17,493 nt of DNA from positions 3,018 to 20,510 of the forward strand of contig DBCE01000178.1 of assembly GCA_002292895.1 (NCBI GenBank). Reading direction: 5' to 3'. This DNA is from Phycisphaerales bacterium UBA966. Its GTDB lineage: Bacteria; Planctomycetota; Phycisphaerae; Phycisphaerales; SM1A02. The notes beneath the pieces were generated by a model. That model ran no database searches, had not been told where the DNA came from, and was given only the letters and a program-made list of their open reading frames with translations. Numbering within the stretch: position 1 is the stretch's first letter; each line of letters begins with the position of its first letter. Shown one piece after another: positions 1-5,262 of this stretch. The position numbers and the translations under genes were made by a program.

Positions 1-558
1 GCCGATCGCACCGATGAGGCCACATCATCACTGGCGCAGATAGCGGTCAAGGCAGAAATCCGTCGCGGTGGCGATGTCCCAACGCTGGTACTGCGCGGAA
101 CCACCGAGCATGATGAGGCATGGCTCCATGAAACAGACATCGATATTGAACTCCCGGAATTGCGCCGCGTTCATGTGAAGACGCGCTCCGGCAAGGTGCA
201 TATCTACGAAAATCGCGGTGCATGTTCCGTCGAAACTTCCGACGGCGATATCCGCATGATTACTCCCTGGGCAATTACCGAAGATGTCACGCTGGTCACC
301 CGCGGCGGGGAGATTGTGTTTCGTGCATTTACAGGCACCTGCGGCATCTTTGATATCGACTGCGTGAATGGCAAGGTGCTCACCCGCGTTGAAGCTGGTG
401 ACTGGCGCGTTGTTGATCCGCGCAACGATCACGACACACTGCATGCCACACTGGGGCCATGCAAAAACAAGATTCTGATTCGTAATGTTGACGCCCCGGT
501 CACGCTGAGTATCGTTCCCGAGCCGATGGAGTACGGATCGCTCTTCTCGGCACCATGA
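1..558 (+). CDS. C-terminal part of a DUF4097/adhesin-like repetitive beta-strand protein (5' end missing)
   Basis: The frame is open from the first base of the window to the TGA at 556-558, giving the last 185 residues of a longer protein. A TTG at 160 is the first alternative start inside the window, but the upstream codons continue without a stop and read as the same kind of protein, so the gene very likely begins outside. The sequence has short alternating beta-strands with recurring patterns such as VHVKTRSGKVHI, CSVETSDGDI and LVTRGGEIVF, spaced about 20-25 residues apart. This is typical of the DUF4097 / putative auto-transporter adhesin head family, which folds as a right-handed beta-helix. 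The family has no known catalytic function, and members are often exported or membrane-attached. No signal peptide or membrane segment can be judged because the N-terminus is missing. dapL begins 102 bp downstream on the same strand. The family assignment rests on pattern only; its biological role is unknown. Confidence 0.6.
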   Translation, partial: ADRTDEATSSLAQIAVKAEIRRGGDVPTLVLRGTTEHDEAWLHETDIDIELPELRRVHVKTRSGKVHIYENRGACSVETSDGDIRMITPWAITEDVTLVTRGGEIVFRAFTGTCGIFDIDCVNGKVLTRVEAGDWRVVDPRNDHDTLHATLGPCKNKILIRNVDAPVTLSIVPEPMEYGSLFSAP

Positions 559-586
559 TGGATGATGTGATTGCCTGACCCCGTGT

Positions 587-609
587 CGAGCGCGTTCCGT
601 GTGCGCTCG
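587..609 (+). promoter_or_regulatory. Inverted repeat in the dapL leader
   Basis: CGAGCGC at 587-593 is perfectly complementary to GCGCTCG at 603-609. The loop is 9 nt, and a G-T pair can extend the stem by one. A pyrimidine-rich stretch follows, not a T-run, so it is not a classic intrinsic terminator. It could end the upstream gene's transcript weakly or be a hairpin in the dapL 5' leader. The rest of the 102-bp gap (559-660) is C-rich and has no recognisable Shine-Dalgarno sequence next to the dapL ATG. Confidence 0.35.
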
Positions 610-660
610 CCCACCGCTCCGCTCCCTCCTTACCGCGCGCCGCGCGCCCCCCTGACTTCT

Positions 661-1914
661 ATGGCATTCATCAACGACCACTACCTGAAGCTGGCCGCCG
701 GCTACCTGTTCCCGGAAATCGCCCGTCGAGTGGCTGTGTTCGCAGAGGCGAACCCCGCCGTTGCCAAAGAGATCATCCGCTGCGGCATCGGCGATGTCAC
801 TGAGCCGCTTCCAGCCGCGGTCATTGCGGCCATGCACACAGCGGTCGATGAACTCGCCAATCGCGCGACGTTCCGTGGCTATGGCCCCGCCACTGGTTAT
901 GACTTTGTCCGCGAGGCCATTGTGCAGGGTGATTTCCGTGATCGCGGTCTTGCTATCGCGCCGGATGAGATCTTTCTTTCCGACGGCAGTAAGCCAGATG
1001 CCAGCGCCTTCATGGAAATCATGGCGACGGGCACTCCAGCGCAAGGTGGCAATCGCACCGCCGTATGTGACCCGGTGTATCCGGTCTATGTAGACAACAA
1101 TGTCATGCAGGGAAACACGGGCCCCGCGCTTGCAGGCGGTGGCTACGAAGGGCTGGTCTATTTGCCCGGCACACCCGCCAATGGATTTGTTCCGGAGCCA
1201 CCCACTGAACCAGTGGACATGGTCTATCTCTGCTATCCCAACAATCCAACCGGCGCGATGATCACTCGGCCCCAACTTGCACGTTGGGTGGAATGGGCGC
1301 TCGCCAATGACGCGCTCATTTGCTACGACGCCGCGTACGAGGCGTACGTGCGGGATCCATCGCTGCCACGTTCAATCTATGAGATCCCTGGTGCCGATCG
1401 GTGCGCGGTGGAGTTCCGCAGCTTCTCGAAGAGCGGCGGGTTTACCGGAGTCCGCGCGGGTTACACCGTTGTTCCCAAGGCTGTTGAGGGTCGGACCCGC
1501 AGCGGCGAACGCGTCTCGCTGCATCGCCTGTGGATGCGCCGTTGGGCAACCTGCTCCAATGGCGTGAGTTGGCCGGTGCAGTGCGCTATCGCCGCGCTGT
1601 ACACGCCCGCTGGACGTACCCAAGTAGCGTCATTGATCGATTTCTACATGGAAAACGCGCGCCTTCTTCGGGAAGCTTGTGCTGCCGAGGGGCTGAAGGT
1701 CTGGGGCGGCGAACACGCTCCGTATGTCTGGGTGGCATGCCCAGCTGGCATGGGAAGTTGGGACGCGTTCGATGCGCTCCTCAGTAAAGCTCGGTTGGTA
1801 GTGACTCCGGGTGCAGGCTTTGGCCGCCACGGCGAAGGCTTCTTCCGCATTAGCGCATTCAACTCACGCGAGAAAGTCATTGAAGCGGGTAAGCGGTTGC
1901 AAGCACTGCGGTAG
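661..1914 (+). CDS. dapL: LL-diaminopimelate aminotransferase
   Basis: This PLP enzyme converts tetrahydrodipicolinate plus glutamate to LL-2,6-diaminopimelate and 2-oxoglutarate. It replaces the DapD/DapC/DapE steps in lysine and peptidoglycan precursor synthesis. The predicted 417 residues match the family length of about 410. The frame opens earlier (TTG at 571), but the ATG at 661 gives the family N-terminus MAFINDHYLKLAAGYLFPEI, so I use it. Fold-type I aminotransferase landmarks are visible: YPNNPTG at 192-198, the cofactor-binding Asp in CYDAAYEAY (D223), and SFSKSGGFTG with the Schiff-base lysine K257 followed by RAGYTVVP. No Shine-Dalgarno precedes the start; the leader is pyrimidine-rich. 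It ends 57 bp before the end of the convergent rlmE. DapL occurs in plants, Chlamydiae, cyanobacteria, some archaea and several other bacterial groups including planctomycetes. It is one reason for suspecting a planctomycete host. Confidence 0.95.
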   Translation: MAFINDHYLKLAAGYLFPEIARRVAVFAEANPAVAKEIIRCGIGDVTEPLPAAVIAAMHTAVDELANRATFRGYGPATGYDFVREAIVQGDFRDRGLAIAPDEIFLSDGSKPDASAFMEIMATGTPAQGGNRTAVCDPVYPVYVDNNVMQGNTGPALAGGGYEGLVYLPGTPANGFVPEPPTEPVDMVYLCYPNNPTGAMITRPQLARWVEWALANDALICYDAAYEAYVRDPSLPRSIYEIPGADRCAVEFRSFSKSGGFTGVRAGYTVVPKAVEGRTRSGERVSLHRLWMRRWATCSNGVSWPVQCAIAALYTPAGRTQVASLIDFYMENARLLREACAAEGLKVWGGEHAPYVWVACPAGMGSWDAFDALLSKARLVVTPGAGFGRHGEGFFRISAFNSREKVIEAGKRLQALR

Positions 1915-1971
1915 TTGCTGGCGTGGGCGGAGTTGCCGTCCATGTCGCGAACGCGCAAGCAGACTGATCGT

Positions 1972-2637
1972 TTACGAGTTCCAGCCCTTGCTCGGCGCGC
2001 GTTGTGGCAGCGAAGGGTCGCGCGGACCAGGTCCAGTGTCTTTCGGTCCGCGGTAGCCGCGGCACACGATGAACATCTCCACGCTTTCTGCGCGGCTGGC
2101 ACTGGGCTTGTAGCCCTTGGCCTCAGTGAACACCATTTGCGCGCGCTTCACCAGCGCGGGGTACTCAGCGCCCTCATACACCTTCATGGTGGCGTGTCCG
2201 CCGGTGCGGAGTAAGAATGGCAACCGATCAAGCATCGCGTGGCACAACTGCACACTGCGAGCGCTATCGGCCATGGGCACACCGCTGGTATCTGGCCCCA
2301 TGTCGCTGATGACCGTATCGAAGAGTTTGCCTTCCATGGCGTAGGGCAAATGCTCGCGCGTCAGCTCATTGATGTCGCCTTCAAGCAGGTGGACATTGGG
2401 TCCAAAGCCGCGCTTATCGATGGCCTTGAGGTCGATGGCCACCACCACGCCGTTATCTCCAACGCGTTCCGCCGCTACTTGAATCCAACTGCCTGGGCAA
2501 GCCCCAAGGTCAAGGACGCGCGAACCAGGGCGCATCAACTTGAATCGGTCGTCAAGCTCTCGGAGTTTGTACGCGCTGCGCGCGCGATACCCCTCTTCTT
2601 TGGCGAGCTTAAAGAAATGGTCTTGTACTTCCTTCAC
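1972..2637 (-). CDS. rlmE: 23S rRNA (uridine-2'-O)-methyltransferase RlmE (FtsJ/RrmJ family)
   Basis: The family 2'-O-methylates a uridine of the 23S rRNA A-loop (U2552 in E. coli) on the assembled large subunit, using SAM. The chosen start is a GTG at 2637, giving 221 residues. The frame is open to an ATG at 2784, but that would overlap the upstream gene by 137 bp, and the extra 49 residues do not look like the family. From the GTG, the sequence reads as the usual short basic N-terminus EEGYRARSAYKL. The SAM-binding motif VLDLGACPGSW is at 41-51. The catalytic K-D-K-E tetrad is K24, D112 (in SDMGPD), K152 (in MKVYEG) and E187 (in SRAESVEMFIV). After about residue 196 there is a basic, Pro-rich tail of about 25 residues. 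The GTG lies 10 nt after the stop of the upstream methyltransferase gene, so the two are probably co-transcribed. No clear Shine-Dalgarno is present, which suggests translational coupling. Confidence 0.93.
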   Translation of the reverse strand: MKEVQDHFFKLAKEEGYRARSAYKLRELDDRFKLMRPGSRVLDLGACPGSWIQVAAERVGDNGVVVAIDLKAIDKRGFGPNVHLLEGDINELTREHLPYAMEGKLFDTVISDMGPDTSGVPMADSARSVQLCHAMLDRLPFLLRTGGHATMKVYEGAEYPALVKRAQMVFTEAKGYKPSASRAESVEMFIVCRGYRGPKDTGPGPRDPSLPQRAPSKGWNS

Positions 2638-2647
2638 GGTAGCGCAC

Positions 2648-3271
2648 TCATGGCTTCTGGAGCCGGCGAACTTCGGCAGGCGGGATGTTGGCCAAGACCA
2701 CGTGCCGCGAACCAGAATGCGCAAGGTGTAGCTCGCGCTCAAGTCGAGCGATGGCGCGCAGATTGTCTCGCCCCGGACCATCAAGCACGGTGCTCTTCAT
2801 CGTCTTTGCACCGAAGTAGCAAAAGTATGAAAGCTCGCCGCCCGGGCGCAGCAAGTCGAGCAGGCGACGCATGATGGTTTCCACCAGGTCAATTTCAAAG
2901 TTGTTGAATGGAAGGCCACAGATGACGCAGTCATAAGAGCTCATTTCCAATTGCACGTCTTGGATCGCAGCATTGTGCAATGTCACTTGCCCTGGCTTGC
3001 CACGTGTCCGCCACGGCGTGAGAATTTTGGAATCAAGATCTTTGCAGAATTCGCTGCTCAGTTCCACGATGTCCAAGACATCATCCGGTCCAAGGCACTT
3101 CAAGATTTCCTTGGTGACCGGCCCGGTTCCTGGCCCAACTTCCAAGATCCGCTTCGGAGAGGTGGACTCAATGGCTGCAGCCGCCAACGACCGTGCCAGC
3201 ATGGGGGAACTGGGGCAGATCGTGCCCACAGTCTTCATGTTGCGGAAGGCGATGGAAAGGAACTGAATCAT
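2648..3271 (-). CDS. PmtA-like class I SAM-dependent methyltransferase (phospholipid N-methyltransferase / rRNA adenine dimethylase-related family)
   Basis: The predicted protein has 207 residues. The N-terminal stretch MKTVGTICPSSPMLARSLA is the conserved lead-in of COG3963-type methyltransferases (phospholipid N-methyltransferase PmtA and relatives). It is followed by the SAM-binding motif ILEVGPGTGPVT at 42-53 and an acidic ribose-binding position at E70. The catalytic-loop motif CGLPFNNF lies at 118-125, where PmtA homologues carry a similar GLP-x-x-NF sequence and KsgA/Erm enzymes carry NLPY. The ATG at 3271 has no clear Shine-Dalgarno. The gene lies 85 bp downstream of the M42 peptidase gene and ends 10 nt before rlmE. 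By family, the likely substrate is phosphatidylethanolamine or an ornithine/amino lipid at the membrane. The tight linkage to rlmE and the distant KsgA relationship leave an rRNA substrate possible. The methyltransferase call is secure; the substrate is not. Confidence 0.8.
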   Translation of the reverse strand: MIQFLSIAFRNMKTVGTICPSSPMLARSLAAAAIESTSPKRILEVGPGTGPVTKEILKCLGPDDVLDIVELSSEFCKDLDSKILTPWRTRGKPGQVTLHNAAIQDVQLEMSSYDCVICGLPFNNFEIDLVETIMRRLLDLLRPGGELSYFCYFGAKTMKSTVLDGPGRDNLRAIARLERELHLAHSGSRHVVLANIPPAEVRRLQKP

Positions 3272-3297
3272 GAGTCGATGGGTTCAAGCGATCCCGC

Positions 3298-3315
3298 ATG
3301 CATGGATTCATGCAT
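3298..3315. repeat. Perfect inverted repeat between the M42 peptidase and methyltransferase genes
   Basis: ATGCATG at 3298-3304 and CATGCAT at 3309-3315 form a perfect 7-bp inverted repeat around a 4-nt loop. Each arm contains the palindrome ATGCAT. It sits in the 85-bp gap, 27 nt upstream of the methyltransferase ATG (minus strand). It has no T-run on either side. It could be an operator-like site or an RNA hairpin separating the two cistrons. Confidence 0.4.
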
Positions 3316-3356
3316 ACAGGATCGGTCAGGATATCAGGGACATGCCGGCACAACCA

Positions 3357-4466
3357 TTAGAGTGATGGCGCGAAGCGTTCATCGCCCCGTAGGCCTTCAC
3401 AGAAGCCCGCAAATAACTCGGGAATCTGCTCAAGGTCGCGCAAGTGCCCCATTTCCACCGTGGTGTGCATGTAACGAATCGGGAAGCTCACCAGGCCACA
3501 TGGGATACCGCCACCAGCAAGGAAGATGGAATCCGTGTCCGTTCCGCTGGTGCCCGGAGTGGCGCCTCGCTGCAATGGAATGGTGAGGCGCTCAGCAGTG
3601 GTCAGAAGTCGAGCCACCACCTCGGGCTGCATGGCGCCGCCGATAGCAATCTTGGGGCCAGCGCCCATCTTGAATTGCCCGTGTTGCGCTTGAGTGATTC
3701 CGGGGCTGTCGGTGGCGTGGCCAACATCGGTGACCAGGGCAACGCTTGGGTGCAAACTCACGGCGATCATCTCCGCGCCATGGAGTCCCACTTCTTCTTG
3801 CACCGTACTGACGGCAACAATCCGCACGTTGCGCGTTGGCATGGCAGCACACAAACGAAGCGTTTCTGCTGCAACCCATGTACCGATGCGATTGTCGAGC
3901 GCGCGCGCCACAATCAATTCATCCGAGAGCATCATGCTTCCGTCCAGAAATGTTGCGGGATCGCCGATGTTTAGCCGAGCTCGCGCAGCCGCTTCGTCTT
4001 TCGCACCAATGTCCACAAAGAGTTCGTGCAGCTTGCGAACCTTTGGTTCGCCACTTCGGTCTTGCAGATGGATGGCGGTTGCGCCAATCAGACCGATGAC
4101 CGGCTCGGTGACGCCCTTCACTGAGGAGCGAAATTGCAAACGCTTACCGACAATTGATCCCGCATCGATCCCGCCGATCGAGCGGCAATAGATGAAACCA
4201 TTGGAATCGATGTGCTGCACCATCAGGCCGATTTCATCGGCGTGGCCGCAGATAGCAACGGTAAACAGCGTGTCTTTGTCGCGCGGGCTCACCGTGGGAG
4301 TGGGCGACAATTCAGCAAAGCAATTGCCATACGCGTCGTTCCAGGTCCGCGTGGCCCCGTTGGCGCGAACGTAATCAAGCCAAACACGTTGACCTTCGCG
4401 TTCGAAGCCGGATGGACTGGGGGTATCGAGGAGTTTCCTCAGAAACGCGAGGGATTCAGTGCGCAT
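3357..4466 (-). CDS. M42 family metallo-aminopeptidase (TET / glutamyl aminopeptidase type)
   Basis: M42 enzymes are cytosolic, often dodecameric di-metal aminopeptidases that trim short peptides to amino acids. From the ATG at 4466 the product has 369 residues, normal for the family (about 340-370). All metal and catalytic positions are present in the expected order: H75 (GHADEIG), bridging D191 (ARALDNRIG), catalytic base E224 and ligand E225 (VQEEVGLHGA), D247 (TDVGHA) and H334 (YMHTTVE). The N-terminus (LRKLLDTPSPSGFE) is the usual M42 opening, and there is no signal peptide. A GTG at 4502 would add 12 residues, but those codons are the arms of an inverted repeat (4467-4500), so I prefer the internal ATG. 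Neither start has a good Shine-Dalgarno. The gene follows a small uncharacterised gene on the same strand, with 57 bp between them. A large tricorn-like protease lies divergently nearby, which suggests a link to peptide turnover, but this is inference. Confidence 0.92.
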   Translation of the reverse strand: MRTESLAFLRKLLDTPSPSGFEREGQRVWLDYVRANGATRTWNDAYGNCFAELSPTPTVSPRDKDTLFTVAICGHADEIGLMVQHIDSNGFIYCRSIGGIDAGSIVGKRLQFRSSVKGVTEPVIGLIGATAIHLQDRSGEPKVRKLHELFVDIGAKDEAAARARLNIGDPATFLDGSMMLSDELIVARALDNRIGTWVAAETLRLCAAMPTRNVRIVAVSTVQEEVGLHGAEMIAVSLHPSVALVTDVGHATDSPGITQAQHGQFKMGAGPKIAIGGAMQPEVVARLLTTAERLTIPLQRGATPGTSGTDTDSIFLAGGGIPCGLVSFPIRYMHTTVEMGHLRDLEQIPELFAGFCEGLRGDERFAPSL

Positions 4467-4500
4467 GGGCGGAATAATACGGGTTCGCATCATTCCGCCC
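4467..4500 (-). promoter_or_regulatory. Inverted repeat immediately upstream of the M42 peptidase ATG
   Basis: GGGCGGAATAAT at 4467-4478 and ATCATTCCGCCC at 4489-4500 pair over 12 positions with one mismatch (a G-T pair on one strand), around a 10-nt loop. In the minus-strand transcript the hairpin would end directly against the start codon at 4466, about 24 nt after the stop of the preceding small gene. There is no T-run, so termination is unlikely. Candidate roles are a translational cis-hairpin, an RNA processing site between the two cistrons, or a dimeric protein-binding operator. Confidence 0.45.
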
Positions 4501-4523
4501 ACACCGGCGTTCGGGTTGTTTGG

Positions 4524-4844
4524 TCAGCTTGCGGCGCGCTTATCAATGCCGCCGAAGAATGCACTGAAGTCAGTGCCGCTCTTCGGCTTCGCCTTCGGTT
4601 TGCCGTCAGAGCCGGAACTGCCACCGTTGGAGGCAGGTCGCGTCATGGGGTAACTCGCTGGTGGCGGATTCATCGTCCGGGTCGCCGTTGGTTGAGAAGG
4701 ACGACTAGAGGGGGCAAGACTTGCCGATGGTTCGCTCGGACCCACTCGCTTGTTGCGAGCATTGTCTACGCCACGTTCAAGGACTTTGAGGTGGGCGCGC
4801 AGGGCGTTGATTGAACTCAGTGGCTTTGGTAGCGAGTCGCTCAT
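4524..4844 (-). CDS. Small uncharacterised protein with N-terminal helix, disordered Pro/Ser linker and short C-terminal motif
   Basis: I do not recognise a family. The start at 4844 is supported by a strong Shine-Dalgarno (GGAAGGA, 6-nt spacer). The frame is open further upstream to 4937, but that part has no support. The 106-residue product has three parts. Residues 10-33 look like an amphipathic, charged helix (INALRAHLKVLERGVDNARN). Residues 35-90 are rich in Ser, Pro, Gly and Lys and are probably disordered. The tail is DFSAFFGGIDKRAAS, with two aromatic residues embedded in an acidic/basic motif. No signal peptide, membrane helix or cysteine is visible. A helix joined by a flexible linker to a short aromatic peptide is the layout of small adaptor proteins, but this is speculation. 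The gene is first in the minus-strand series that continues into the M42 peptidase. Its codon use resembles its neighbours, and the good ribosome-binding site supports it being real. Confidence 0.65.
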   Translation of the reverse strand: MSDSLPKPLSSINALRAHLKVLERGVDNARNKRVGPSEPSASLAPSSRPSQPTATRTMNPPPASYPMTRPASNGGSSGSDGKPKAKPKSGTDFSAFFGGIDKRAAS

Positions 4845-4850
4845 CGGAAA

Positions 4851-4857
4851 TCCTTCC
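4851..4857 (-). promoter_or_regulatory. Shine-Dalgarno for the small gene starting at 4844
   Basis: GGAAGGA on the minus strand with a 6-nt spacer to the ATG at 4844. It decides the start of the 106-residue protein against the longer open frame, and it stands out because several neighbours (dapL, the methyltransferase, rlmE, carA) lack one. Confidence 0.7.
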
Positions 4858-4917
4858 CTTTGGGGGGTCATCCACCGATCATGTGTCCTGACCCTATACG
4901 GCGGACACCGGTCGTTG

Positions 4918-4938
4918 GTTCGCCGCGTTTGCGGCAAC
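4918..4938. repeat. Short hairpin preceding the nested hairpin
   Basis: GTT (4918-4920) and GCCGC (4922-4926) pair with GCGGC (4931-4935) and AAC (4936-4938). One bulged C (4921) interrupts the stem and a GTTT tetraloop closes it. It lies 4 nt from the larger nested hairpin at 4943-4990, so the two form a tandem pair. Confidence 0.4.
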
Positions 4939-4942
4939 TTCT

Positions 4943-4990
4943 GTCAGCTTTCCAGGGCGCACACACCTGCGCCTCGATCGGAGAGCTGAC
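4943..4990. ncRNA. Candidate structured RNA element: nested stem-loop
   Basis: The outer arms GTCAGCTTTCC (4943-4953) and GGAGAGCTGAC (4980-4990) pair over 11 positions with one G-U on the plus-strand RNA. Inside, after a 1 x 5 internal loop, GGGCGCA (4955-4961) pairs with TGCGCCT (4968-4974), including one G-U, around a CACACC hexaloop. Eighteen nested base pairs in 48 nt are more than chance would readily give. It does not match a riboswitch class I can recall (TPP, cobalamin, FMN, glycine and c-di-GMP considered). It could be a 5' leader of the minus-strand small gene, a small RNA, or a DNA-level binding site. The strand is undecided. Confidence 0.35.
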
Positions 4991-5202
4991 CTCCATCGCC
5001 TGTACTGTCTGATTCAAGGACCCGAGCGGCAAGTTCTCGTTGAGAGATTTCCGTCTGTGCCGGCTGGATTCCCTCAATTCAGTAGTTTGACGGCCTGGCG
5101 TTGGGCGGTTTCAGGGCTGACCCCGTGAGCCGCGCCCACCACGCCCCGCTCCGTGCCCCCGTAGCCCGGTCCGAGCCTCTATCCGACCCCCAACTTGCGT
5201 AA

Positions 5203-5220
5203 TCACGCCCAACGGCGTGA
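5203..5220. repeat. Perfect inverted repeat upstream of the tricorn-like protease gene
   Basis: TCACGCC (5203-5209) and GGCGTGA (5214-5220) form a perfect 7-bp inverted repeat around CAAC. It ends 30 nt before the Shine-Dalgarno of the protease gene. It may be an operator or a leader hairpin. There is no T-run. Confidence 0.4.
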
Positions 5221-5250
5221 ACTACCGATTCGCCCCACACCGGGGCCCTC

Positions 5251-5256
5251 AAGGAG
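5251..5256 (+). promoter_or_regulatory. Shine-Dalgarno for the tricorn-like protease gene
   Basis: AAGGAG with a 6-nt spacer to the GTG at 5263. This strong site fixes the non-ATG start. Confidence 0.8.
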
Positions 5257-5262
5257 ATACCC

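Larger units (their letters stand above)
4845..5262. other. 418-bp divergent intergenic region without a credible gene
   Basis: This lies between the minus-strand small gene (start 4844) and the plus-strand protease gene (start 5263), so it should hold divergent promoters. Frames here are short and do not look like proteins. No strong sigma70 pair was found: TTGACG at 5087-5092 has only a poor -10 candidate 17 bp further on, and TATAGG on the minus strand at 4893-4898 lacks a -35. What is visible is a set of inverted repeats: 4918-4938, 4943-4990 and 5203-5220, listed separately. There is also an 11-bp sequence, CTGACCCCGTG (5117-5127), shared with the dapL leader. No tRNA-like clover-leaf was seen. 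Confidence 0.5.

Noticed and set aside
28..1275. 415-codon open frame on the minus strand across the adhesin-like gene and dapL
   Set aside because: It is antisense to a clearly recognisable dapL and shows no family features. Long antisense frames are expected in GC-rich coding DNA.
2239..2874. 211-codon plus-strand frame opposite rlmE and the methyltransferase
   Set aside because: Both minus-strand genes have intact catalytic motifs over this stretch; the plus-strand frame is not protein-like.
4893..4898. TATAGG on the minus strand as a promoter for the small gene
   Set aside because: There is no -35 at a suitable distance, and the hexamer has two mismatches; not enough to report as a feature.
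4880..5100. Possible tRNA or known riboswitch in the intergenic region
   Set aside because: No T-loop consensus, acceptor pairing or recalled riboswitch core was found, so only a generic structured element is reported.
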